Below, one piece after another: positions 15,178 through 22,613 of a DNA stretch of 39,662 nt. Each line of letters opens with the position of its first letter. Position 1 is the first letter of the stretch. Source of the DNA: an uncultured Spirochaetales bacterium (GTDB lineage Bacteria > Spirochaetota > Spirochaetia > Sphaerochaetales > Sphaerochaetaceae); contig CASFZR010000019.1 in the NCBI GenBank assembly GCA_949299185.1, positions 1-39,662 of the forward strand. The letters are read 5' to 3'. The notes beneath the pieces were generated by a model. That model saw nothing but the letters and a program-made list of their open reading frames with translations. It had not been told where the DNA came from and made no database searches. Made by a program: the position numbers and the translations under genes.

Positions 15178-16095
15178 TCAATGCAACTCGGAGAGATCAT
15201 ATGGCGTCGTCTGATAGACAAGGTAGTTCAGCCAGTTGGAATACAGGAGATTCGCGTGGCTCCTCCACCTCATGAAAGGTACGGCCTCTGGATCATCATC
15301 GGGAAAGTAGTTCTTCGGAACAGGGGTGTCGAGACCGCGGGAGATATCCCTGAGATACTCCAGCTTCAGCGTGTCCCTGTCATACTCGCTGTGCCCCGAT
15401 ATGAACACCTGCCGTCCATCCTGCGTCATCGCCGCATACACTCCAGCCTCATCAGAACAGGCAAGGATCTTCAGCCTCTTCTCCGCAAGCATGTCATCCA
15501 TGGAGCAGGTCGTATAGCGGGAATGAGGAACGTAGAACTCATCATCGAAGCCGCGGAGCAGCACCGGATTACGATAGACGACCCTATGGGGGAATACCCC
15601 AAAGAGCTTCTGCGGAAGCATCCGCTTCGGAATACCGAAATGATAATAAAGCGCGGCCTGGGACGCCCAGCAGATATGGAAGGTGGAATGGACATGCGTC
15701 TTGGTCCACTCCATTATCCTGCAAAGCTCATCCCAGTACTCGACCTCCTCATACTCAAGCTTCTCCACCGGCGCGCCTGTTATGACCATGCCATCGAAGT
15801 TCTCCCCTTCTATCTCGCTGAATGAATGGTAGAACGAGAGCATATGCTCAGGCGAGACGTTCCTGGAGACATGGCTCTCCACCTGCACGAGCGTCAGCTC
15901 CACCTGCAGCGGCGTGTTACCCAGAAGCCTGGAGAGCTGGGTCTCGGTCTCGATCTTCGTCGGCATGAGATTGAGAAGCGCGATGCGAAGCGGCCTCATA
16001 TCCTGCGAAAGCGCCCTCTTCTCCGTCATCACGAAGATGTTTTCGCTCTCAAGGGTCGCCCTCGCGGGAAGCCTGTCAGGGATCTTTATAGGCAT
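15178..16095 (-). CDS. metA: homoserine O-acetyltransferase, MetA family
   Basis: It activates homoserine for methionine synthesis. The 305 residues align with MetA numbering: nucleophile C142 in [16 protein letters not shown], and the catalytic pair H235 and E237 in SGHSEYD. Residue 111 is Glu ([15 protein letters not shown]). In studied MetA enzymes Glu111 goes with acetyl-CoA and Gly111 with succinyl-CoA, so the product should be O-acetylhomoserine, the substrate of MetY encoded just upstream. Its ATG overlaps the metY stop by 10 bases, so translation is coupled. No clear terminator follows before the argC promoter region. Confidence 0.95.
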   Translation of the reverse strand: MPIKIPDRLPARATLESENIFVMTEKRALSQDMRPLRIALLNLMPTKIETETQLSRLLGNTPLQVELTLVQVESHVSRNVSPEHMLSFYHSFSEIEGENFDGMVITGAPVEKLEYEEVEYWDELCRIMEWTKTHVHSTFHICWASQAALYYHFGIPKRMLPQKLFGVFPHRVVYRNPVLLRGFDDEFYVPHSRYTTCSMDDMLAEKRLKILACSDEAGVYAAMTQDGRQVFISGHSEYDRDTLKLEYLRDISRGLDTPVPKNYFPDDDPEAVPFMRWRSHANLLYSNWLNYLVYQTTPYDLSELH

Positions 16096-17378
16096 TTCGC
16101 AAGCGCCTCTTCGATATCCCTGATGATATCCTCAGGATCCTCTATGCCCACCGAGAAACGGACGAAGCCCGGGTCTATCCCAGCCTCGCGGAGCATCTCG
16201 TCCGACAGCTGGCGGTGTGTCGTGGAAGCAGGATTGAGGACGCAGGTCCGGGCATCCGCCACATGGACCACAATCTCGGCAAGGCGCAGCGAATCCATGA
16301 AGCGCATCGCCTTCTCACGCCCTCCCTTCATCGAGAAGGATACGACGCCGGAGGCCATCCCTCCTTCAAGATACCTCATCGCCTTATCATGCTCAGGAGA
16401 GCTTTCAAGGCCCGGATAGCTCACGCTTTCGATCAGGTCGGTACGGGACTCAAGATACCTTGCGACACGGAGAGCGTTCTCGCTGTGCCTGCGTATGCGG
16501 AGGTCGAGCGTCTCAAGCCCCACGTTGAGAAGGAAGGCCGCGATAGGCTGCGGAGTTGAGCCAAGATCCCTCATCAGCTGCGTCCTGGCCTTCGTTATAT
16601 ACGCGGCGCGGCCGAACTGCCTGGTATACACCACGCCATGATAGGACTCATCGGGCTCGGAAAGCTCAGGATACCTGCCATCCTTCTCCCAGTCGAAAGA
16701 ACCGCCATCCACGATCACCCCACCGACGACCATCGCGTGGCCGTCCATGTACTTCGTCGTCGAATGAATGACCACATCCGCCCCTAAGGCGATAGGGTTG
16801 CAGAGGATCGGAGTCGCGAAGGTATTATCTATGACGACTGGAATCCCCGCGCCATGCGCAAGCGGTATGAAGCGGTCGAAATCGAAGACCTCAAGCGAAG
16901 GATTCGCGATAGTCTCGCAGAAGAAGAGCCTGGTACGCTCATCGATCACCGCCAGGATCTCATCATCGCTCATCGAGGCATTGATCACACGTGCCTCTAT
17001 CCCCATGCGGCGGAGAGTGACAAGGAACAGGTTTGTCGTGCCGCCATAGAGATTCCCCATCATCAGGAAGTTATCACCGGATGAGGCTATGTTCAGAACG
17101 GATATCAAGGAGGCGGCCTGGCCGGATGAGGTGAGCATCGCGCCGACACCGCCCTCAAGCTGGCTTATCTTCTTCTCCACCATCTCCACCGTCGGATTGG
17201 AGATCCTCGTATACATGTGTCCAGGAGTCTCGAGATCGAAGAGCCTGGCCAGCTCCTCCGATGAATCATACTTATATGTGGTGCTTTGATAGATCGGAAG
17301 CACCCTTGGTTCCCCGTTCCCGGGGACATAGCCGCCCTGCACGCAGAGCGTGGCCTTATTCCAATTTCTGTCGTCCAT
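16086..17378 (-). CDS. metY: O-acetylhomoserine sulfhydrylase (Cys/Met metabolism PLP enzyme)
   Basis: It replaces the acetyl group of O-acetylhomoserine with sulfide to give homocysteine. The 430-residue length and the N-terminal [26 protein letters not shown] are typical of MetY; gamma-synthases are usually about 50 residues shorter. The PLP lysine is in [10 protein letters not shown]. The substrate-binding stretch YTRISNPT and [14 protein letters not shown] are present. Coupling with an acetyl-type MetA supports the assignment over cystathionine gamma-lyase. No SD precedes the ATG, but TAGAAT ends 6 bases upstream, so an internal leaderless transcript from this point is plausible besides read-through from the acyltransferase-like gene 28 bases upstream. 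Confidence 0.92.
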   Translation of the reverse strand: MDDRNWNKATLCVQGGYVPGNGEPRVLPIYQSTTYKYDSSEELARLFDLETPGHMYTRISNPTVEMVEKKISQLEGGVGAMLTSSGQAASLISVLNIASSGDNFLMMGNLYGGTTNLFLVTLRRMGIEARVINASMSDDEILAVIDERTRLFFCETIANPSLEVFDFDRFIPLAHGAGIPVVIDNTFATPILCNPIALGADVVIHSTTKYMDGHAMVVGGVIVDGGSFDWEKDGRYPELSEPDESYHGVVYTRQFGRAAYITKARTQLMRDLGSTPQPIAAFLLNVGLETLDLRIRRHSENALRVARYLESRTDLIESVSYPGLESSPEHDKAMRYLEGGMASGVVSFSMKGGREKAMRFMDSLRLAEIVVHVADARTCVLNPASTTHRQLSDEMLREAGIDPGFVRFSVGIEDPEDIIRDIEEALAKCL

Positions 17379-17413
17379 ATCCGGATTCTATTGCGTCAGG
17401 CGCCTTTCAGGGA
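17379..17413 (-). promoter_or_regulatory. possible leaderless-type promoter of metY
   Basis: TAGAAT on the minus strand (17385-17390), five of six matches to TATAAT, ends 6 bases before the ATG. The -35 region at 17-base spacing (TCCCTG) is poor. Confidence 0.35.
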
Positions 17414-18261
17414 ATATCGCAGATGACGTTTTCAGGAGGATTCAGCAATTCTTCCGGATCCTTGAAGTACCTCAGAAAGAGCTTCATCGCGGATGCGTAG
17501 TAGTAGCCGTCGCAGATACGCTCATCGAGATTGGCGACGAAATCGATTACCCTCTTCTTCGATGCATTGCCCTCCTCGTCAAGCACGATCTCATAGCGCT
17601 TGGCACCGAAGGCGATGAAGACAGGGACATTGCCGAAGTTATAGAGATGATGGACTATCGGCGGGATATTGAGCGAGGCCATGTTGGTGATGAAGAGAGA
17701 GCCATGGAATGGGGATGCCTCTACTATGGGACGGGGAAGCAGGCCGAAGTAATCAAGGGAACGAAGCAGCCCGACCGTCAGCGTCTTGAGGAAGCCCGGG
17801 ATATAGCAGATGATGCGCGCCGTCTTATTGGCATTGCCCTCTCCTCCCGCCTCGACGCGGGCATAGGCCTCGCTGAACTTCTCATATACGTCCAGGAGGG
17901 TATCTGAAGGGGAAAACGTCATCTTGAGCGTCGTATCATCGGCATCAAGCCTCATCTTCGTCTTCGCCACGATATTGACGACGATGCTGCTGCGCGCCCA
18001 GATCTTCTGTCCCCTGATAAACCTGTTGATCCCCGGCCTCTGGCTTACCGTGCGAATGTACGAGGCGATGACTATATGCAGGATCCCGATCGAGTCATAT
18101 CCTTCAGACCGGAGGCGCCTGACAAGGCTCTCCGCCCCGGCGACATCGACGCTCATCTTGATTGAGTTCTGGCTATCATGGCGATGGACCATGATATACG
18201 GTATGATGGTGTTGTAAGGAGTCAGCGTCCTTATCCTTCGACCTTCCTTAGCCTTTCTCAT
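17407..18261 (-). CDS. CAT/E2-like acyltransferase fold protein lacking the catalytic His
   Basis: The 284-residue protein resembles the catalytic domain of 2-oxo acid dehydrogenase E2 and chloramphenicol acetyltransferase. Features include the early MVHRHDSQNSIKMSVDV, the central FHGSLFITNMASLNIPPIVHHLYNFG (the SxTN-like strand region), and the C-terminal DERICDGYYYASAM. In active enzymes that last motif reads HxxxDG. Here Glu-Arg-Ile-Cys-Asp-Gly stands where His would be expected, so classical acyl transfer is doubtful. No lipoyl domain is present. The GTG at 18264 or the ATG at 18261 may start it; TAACAT ends 7 bases before the ATG. It precedes metY-metA, but a sulfur-pathway role is not shown. 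Confidence 0.75.
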   Translation of the reverse strand: MRKAKEGRRIRTLTPYNTIIPYIMVHRHDSQNSIKMSVDVAGAESLVRRLRSEGYDSIGILHIVIASYIRTVSQRPGINRFIRGQKIWARSSIVVNIVAKTKMRLDADDTTLKMTFSPSDTLLDVYEKFSEAYARVEAGGEGNANKTARIICYIPGFLKTLTVGLLRSLDYFGLLPRPIVEASPFHGSLFITNMASLNIPPIVHHLYNFGNVPVFIAFGAKRYEIVLDEEGNASKKRVIDFVANLDERICDGYYYASAMKLFLRYFKDPEELLNPPENVICDIP

Positions 18262-18381
18262 CACACTGATGTTACCCCGATATCCTCAGATAATCCACAG
18301 TAAAAGCTACATACTGTACTGAAATCCCTCAAACAGTGAACGTCATGTATGACTTTGTGGAGATTAAGGCTTCAGTCCGGA

Positions 18382-18417
18382 TTGATAATACCCCGCCTGT
18401 GGTATATATAGTGAGGC
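18382..18417 (+). promoter_or_regulatory. leaderless-type promoter of the first MATE gene
   Basis: TTGATA (18382-18387), a 17-base spacer and TATATA (18405-18410), with the ATG 7 bases further. It is the best -35/-10 pair in the window. No SD precedes the ATG. Confidence 0.65.
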
Positions 18418-19776
18418 ATGAGACAGGAAGAACTCGGGACGATGAGCATCAGAAGGCTGCTGCCATCGATGGCGCTTCCCCTGATAATAGCCCAGATAGT
18501 CAACGGAATGTACAACCTTGTAGACAGGGTGTTCCTAGGGCATATCGCGGAGGGAGGGGCAGAGATACTCACGGGCGTCGGACTGGCCTACCCCGTCATC
18601 CTGATCATCTCCGCGTTCTCAAGCCTGATAGGAAACGGAGGAGCGCCCCGTGCCGCGACATTCCTGGGACAGGGACGCAAGGAGAAGGCGGAGGAGATAC
18701 TATCGACCAGCGCGCTATCGCTTCTCATCCTCTCAGTCGCGCTCATGGCCTTCTTCTATGCCTTCAAGAGGCCCTTGCTCTTCCTCTTCGGAGCCTCTGA
18801 GAGAACGATCATCCATGGCGATGATTATCTCTCGATCTACCTCGCGGGAACGCCGTTCGTACTCATCACGCTCGGGCTAAATCCCTTCATATCGATGCAG
18901 GGAAGGACGACGATGAGCATGATGACCGTGATCATAGGAGCCGCGCTGAATATCATACTAGACCCGATACTCATATTCACGTTCTCCATGGGCGCTAAGG
19001 GTGCGGCGCTTGCCACCGTGATATCCCAAGGGGCTTCCGCGCTATATGTGCTATGGTTCCTCGCAGGAAGGCGAAGCTCGCTCTCTCTGAGGCTGAGAGG
19101 CGCGCGGCTGAAGGCGGCAACCCTACGGCCCGTGATATCCCTTGGCCTCTCACCATTCACGATGGGGATAACGGAGGCGACGATGTCATTCGTCTTCACC
19201 TCCCGGCTCCAGGCCATATCCGGAGACCTTGCCGTCGGTGCCATGACGATACTCTCATCAATCCTAAACTTCGCCATGATGCCGGTGACAGGCCTTAATC
19301 AGGCGCTCGTGCCTATCGTGAGCTATAACTTCGGCGCGAGGAAGGACAAGAGGGTCATGGAGACGTTCTGGCTTGCCTTAGCGGCAACGCTCTGCTATAC
19401 CATGCTCGTATCGATCACCTGCAACCTCTTCCCTCATGCGTTCGTATCGCTCTTCACCTCATCGCCGCAGCTTGCCGCCTACACATCGGGGATGATGAGG
19501 TTCTACATCACGGGCTTCATGATATTCGCGATGCAGTCAACGAGCCAAAACACGTTCGTGGGGCTCGGACAGGCTGGGATATCCCTCTTCTTCGCCTGCT
19601 TCAGGAAGATCATACTCCTCATCCCATTCGTCTATCTGCTCTCAGCAACGCCCCTCGGCGATCGGGGCGTGTTCCTCGCCGAATCACTCGCGGATTCCAT
19701 CTCCGCGGCCACCGTATTCATCACGTTCATGGCAACCCACAGGCGTATCCTGGCCAATGGCGCCTATTATCGCTAA
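18418..19776 (+). CDS. MATE family efflux transporter
   Basis: It is a cation-driven multidrug/toxin exporter of the inner membrane. The 452 residues carry about 12 hydrophobic helices in two homologous halves. Typical segments are PLIIAQIVNGMYNLVDRVFLGH at the start of TM1, GNGGAPRAATFLGQGRKEKAEEIL between TM2 and TM3, and NIILDPILIFTFSMGAKGAALATVISQ in TM5/6, the MepA/DinF-like pattern. The ATG at 18418 agrees with a promoter directly upstream. An ATG eight codons later (18442) would also give a complete protein. It is related to the second MATE gene at 25603. The substrate is unknown. It is divergent from the acyltransferase-like gene, and the esterase follows after 42 bases with its own promoter. 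Confidence 0.93.
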   Translation: MRQEELGTMSIRRLLPSMALPLIIAQIVNGMYNLVDRVFLGHIAEGGAEILTGVGLAYPVILIISAFSSLIGNGGAPRAATFLGQGRKEKAEEILSTSALSLLILSVALMAFFYAFKRPLLFLFGASERTIIHGDDYLSIYLAGTPFVLITLGLNPFISMQGRTTMSMMTVIIGAALNIILDPILIFTFSMGAKGAALATVISQGASALYVLWFLAGRRSSLSLRLRGARLKAATLRPVISLGLSPFTMGITEATMSFVFTSRLQAISGDLAVGAMTILSSILNFAMMPVTGLNQALVPIVSYNFGARKDKRVMETFWLALAATLCYTMLVSITCNLFPHAFVSLFTSSPQLAAYTSGMMRFYITGFMIFAMQSTSQNTFVGLGQAGISLFFACFRKIILLIPFVYLLSATPLGDRGVFLAESLADSISAATVFITFMATHRRILANGAYYR

Positions 19777-19783
19777 GAATGGC

Positions 19784-19818
19784 TTGCTCCTATCAGGAAT
19801 GATGTTTACGATAAACAC
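19784..19818 (+). promoter_or_regulatory. leaderless-type promoter of the esterase
   Basis: TTGCTC (19784-19789), a 17-base spacer and TACGAT (19807-19812) end 6 bases before the ATG. There is no SD. Confidence 0.55.
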
Positions 19819-20835
19819 ATGCCGGAATATAAGATTTCGAGGCGTGACAAGAGGATGATAGAGATGTCCTGCCGCTTTCAGGCAAGGGATCCTGAAACCC
19901 TCAATGACGACCTCATAAGCAATATAAACAAGATGAGCATATCAAGGCGGGACGCACGCCGCTTCCTCTGCCCATCGAAGCATATAGCCACATCGACATT
20001 CGTGATACCTGTCACGGAAGGCGCCGTTACAGGATACTACTTCTCCAACCCGCGCGTCGCAGAGCTGACAGGGCTGGTTCCCCTGATGGTCTTCTGCCAT
20101 GGAGGCGGCTGGGTATTCGGAAACATGGAATTCTATTCGATATTCCTCCGCCATCTTGCCGAGGTGACAGAATGCTCGATCCTCCTCATAGACTACCGGC
20201 TCTCGCCGAAGTACAGGTTTCCTACCGCCGTGGAGGACTGCTATGACGCGCTGCTGTGGGCCGCAGAGGGAGCCAAGTACTGGAAGACCGACCCTGACAG
20301 GATGTTCATCGCGGGAGACAGCGCAGGGGGAGCCCTTGCCGCGGTCACGGCCATGCTCGCCCGGGATAGGAAAGGCCCCCAGCTCGCTGGGCAGATACTG
20401 CTCTATCCGATAACCGATGGACGCCTCCGCACCAACTCGATGGTGGAGTATCGCGACAGCCCGATGCTCAACGAGAACATGCTGGCCTTCTATGTGAAGA
20501 ACTACGCAAGGGAGCCTAAGGACATGCTCTCGCCGATGTTCTCGCCGCTGCTGGCCCAGGATCTCTCCCGGCTTCCTCCAGCCTTGATAATCACGGCGGA
20601 GTCGGATCCGCTCTCCGATGACGGAAAGCTATATGCCGACGCGCTCAATGCCGCAGGCTCCAAGGCCAACGCATTGATGGCTCCGGGATCATTCCATGGC
20701 TTCATGCCGTATAAGGATGGCACGGGAAGGAAGGAAGCTGAATGTGCGATCGCGCAGTTCATATCAGGGCGTTCTGTCGAGAATATACAGCTCTGCACGA
20801 AACGGGAACTGCAGAGGAATCAGAAAGGCATCTGA
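19819..20835 (+). CDS. alpha/beta hydrolase, HSL-type esterase/lipase
   Basis: The 338-residue protein is a cytoplasmic carboxylesterase of the hormone-sensitive-lipase group. The oxyanion motif is FCHGGGWVFG, the nucleophile Ser lies in AGDSAGGALAA, the acid in TAESDPLSDDG, and the His in GSFHGFMP. An N-terminal cap of about 75 residues precedes the core, as in the family. The C-terminal 25 residues after ISGRS are extra and basic. The substrate is probably a short acyl ester; a deacetylase role on acetylated sugars or drugs is possible. No secretion signal is present. The ATG is fixed by the promoter 6 bases upstream. Confidence 0.9.
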   Translation: MPEYKISRRDKRMIEMSCRFQARDPETLNDDLISNINKMSISRRDARRFLCPSKHIATSTFVIPVTEGAVTGYYFSNPRVAELTGLVPLMVFCHGGGWVFGNMEFYSIFLRHLAEVTECSILLIDYRLSPKYRFPTAVEDCYDALLWAAEGAKYWKTDPDRMFIAGDSAGGALAAVTAMLARDRKGPQLAGQILLYPITDGRLRTNSMVEYRDSPMLNENMLAFYVKNYAREPKDMLSPMFSPLLAQDLSRLPPALIITAESDPLSDDGKLYADALNAAGSKANALMAPGSFHGFMPYKDGTGRKEAECAIAQFISGRSVENIQLCTKRELQRNQKGI

Positions 20836-20976
20836 CAGGGTACTGAAGAGAGGACCGACACCGGGTAGGTGTGCGCTCAGCTAGGTCATCAGGGGGGATT
20901 CGCTTAGCATGATCCCAAACGCCGATCCTCTCGTCACTATCCTGAGATGCCGAATACAACTGAATTACCGCACACT

Positions 20977-21001
20977 TTGACTAATTTGTCAATCTTTTTT
21001 T
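20977..21001 (+). terminator. weak terminator after the esterase
   Basis: TTGAC and GTCAA form a 5-bp stem with a 6-base loop, followed by TCTTTTTTT. It lies 140 bases after the esterase stop. Confidence 0.4.
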
Positions 21002-21063
21002 AAACAATTCGGCTCAATCGATACAAAATCCAACAAATTGTCTTTGCAGGAGACGTTTTCGTC

Positions 21064-21100
21064 GTTTTTCCCATTTCCTTATGCCTGTTTTTCCCATTTC
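21064..21100 (+). repeat. 14-base direct repeat upstream of vsr
   Basis: GTTTTTCCCATTTC occurs at 21064-21077 and again at 21087-21100, a 23-base period. It lies about 50 bases upstream of the vsr -35 box. Confidence 0.6.
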
Positions 21101-21147
21101 TTGCGATTCGATAGTTCCTATTGTCTTTATGATGCACAATCGGGAAG

Positions 21148-21182
21148 TTGCGGACAGGCCGAAACGATCGTATCCTCAGTCT
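21148..21182 (+). promoter_or_regulatory. leaderless-type promoter of vsr
   Basis: TTGCGG (21148-21153), a 17-base spacer and TATCCT (21171-21176) end 6 bases before the ATG. The layout is almost the same as at 35893-35927. It fixes the vsr start at 21183. Confidence 0.6.
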
Positions 21183-21605
21183 ATGACGGAAAGCCAGAGA
21201 AGCTACTGCATGTCACGCAACAGAGGGAAGGGAACAACGATAGAGACAGCCCTTTCCAAGGCTCTCTGGCACCGTGGGCTAAGGTTCAGGAAGAACTCCT
21301 CCGCGGTATATGGCCATCCTGATATCTCAATAAGGAAATACCGCGTCGCGATCTTCTGCGATGGGGATTTCTGGCATGGCTATGACTGGGAGAACAGGCG
21401 GCAATCCATCAAGACGCACAGGGAGTACTGGATACCGAAGATCGAGAGGAACATAGCGAAGGATGAGGAGGTGAATCACATCCTCACGGCGATGGGCTGG
21501 CGCGTGATAAGGCTCTGGGAGCATGAGATCAGGAAGGATCTTGAAGGCTCGGTGGAGATGATCATGCGAGCCATAGAGGAGGCAAGGGCCTCAGGACGAG
21601 GATGA
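21183..21605 (+). CDS. vsr: very short patch repair endonuclease Vsr
   Basis: It nicks DNA 5' of T:G mismatches that arise by deamination of 5-methylcytosine. The 140-residue length is typical. Starting at 21183, the N-terminus MTESQRSYCMSRNRGKGT matches the family pattern RSxxMSxIRxKxT. Catalytic residues are D47 (HPDISI) and H65 (FWHGYD), followed by YWIPKIERNIAKDEEV and the end motif GWRVIRLWEHEIR. The zinc-site Cys residues of E. coli Vsr are not evident here. No cytosine methyltransferase is in the window, so vsr is an orphan at this locus. It overlaps the SWIM gene tail to tail by 15 bases. Confidence 0.92.
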   Translation: MTESQRSYCMSRNRGKGTTIETALSKALWHRGLRFRKNSSAVYGHPDISIRKYRVAIFCDGDFWHGYDWENRRQSIKTHREYWIPKIERNIAKDEEVNHILTAMGWRVIRLWEHEIRKDLEGSVEMIMRAIEEARASGRG

Positions 21606-22613
21606 CGCATCAAGCAGGGCCTGCTGACGCATCGTCTCCACGAATGATACCCCGAAGACCGTATGCCACGGAGAAGGATCGCCGGCAGTGCCGCGGATGA
21701 AGGCTGTGGCATCATCGATGCTATCAAAGGCGATCGGGGCCGACAGGCGGCCATCATGGCCCGGCTCCTCCACCCCGCTCTCCTTACGCATGGCCGCGAT
21801 ATGCTCAGGGCATCTGCGCTTCGTGATACGCGAGACCTTCGCTCCAACAGAGAGGACTATCCTCCCATCCCTGATGAAAGCCGATGCATGATAACGGGAA
21901 TCGGAGTATATGAATGTCTGCCGATCAAGGCGCAAGGCCGACCTTGAGGCCGCAGCAGGAACGGAAAGACAAGGGGCAGGCTCCTCTTCCGGATCCACTC
22001 CGAAAAGCCGCCTCAGCTCGCTGTCCGGGATTATCCTGCCGCTGTCACGATGCGATGATAGCCTCTCCCAGAGGCGGTCGGCCTCCCTTCCGATGATCCT
22101 TGCTGAAAGAAGATCTAGATCGATGCCGCGCAGGGAGAATATGAGGCCGGGGTCGCTATCCAGCCTGTTGCCTATGCCATACATCACTGCCGCTATATGC
22201 TTGCAGAGCGATGCCCAGTCAGGGCAGGAGCAGGAATAGCGTATCTCACTCCGGGCCGGGAAGAGCGTCTTCACGAACAGCTCCTCAAGATCGCGGGGAA
22301 AGCGTCCTTCGAGAAGCTCGGAGATATTCTCTATCCTGTCAGAGCATCGTGACACAAGCTCGGTGAAGGAGGCGACGGAGAGGGGCGCGATCTGAACCGT
22401 CACGCGGTACGGCCATCCATGGCTTCCCGCCACGAGAGCCCTCACGCTGCCATGATGGTCGAGATCCAGATCCTCTATATACCCTCCACGGCAGTATGCC
22501 CGACCCCTAGGCAGGCGGTTCGACCAGTCCGCGAATCCTTCGATATTCTCGCACCACTTACGGCCCCACCATGTGACAGCGATGTTCCTTCCCTTGATCT
22601 CCACCCCTTTCAT
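21591..22613 (-). CDS. SWIM zinc-finger protein, partner of the SNF2 helicase
   Basis: The 340-residue protein carries the SWIM motif CSCPDWASLCKHIAAVMYGIG (CxCxnCxH) at about residues 129-148, a zinc-binding DNA- or protein-contact module. The N-terminus (TWWGRKWCENIEGFADWSNRLPRGRAYCRGG) is the usual start of bacterial SWIM proteins found beside SNF2 helicases. The C-terminal half is variable. The ATG overlaps the helicase stop by 4 bases (ATGA), so the two are made in fixed ratio and probably act together. The process is unknown; DNA repair, transcription recycling or defence are all possible. Confidence 0.9.
   Translation of the reverse strand: MKGVEIKGRNIAVTWWGRKWCENIEGFADWSNRLPRGRAYCRGGYIEDLDLDHHGSVRALVAGSHGWPYRVTVQIAPLSVASFTELVSRCSDRIENISELLEGRFPRDLEELFVKTLFPARSEIRYSCSCPDWASLCKHIAAVMYGIGNRLDSDPGLIFSLRGIDLDLLSARIIGREADRLWERLSSHRDSGRIIPDSELRRLFGVDPEEEPAPCLSVPAAASRSALRLDRQTFIYSDSRYHASAFIRDGRIVLSVGAKVSRITKRRCPEHIAAMRKESGVEEPGHDGRLSAPIAFDSIDDATAFIRGTAGDPSPWHTVFGVSFVETMRQQALLDASSSS

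Larger units (their letters stand above)
20836..21147. other. intergenic region before vsr
   Basis: I see no protein gene in this stretch. It holds a weak terminator (20977-21001), a small GACG-TTTT-CGTC hairpin followed by GTTTTT (21052-21069), and a perfect 14-base direct repeat (21064-21077 and 21087-21100). The region is AT-richer than its surroundings around 20960-21110. The frame open from 21038/21081 into vsr has no family similarity before residue 1 of Vsr. Confidence 0.5.
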
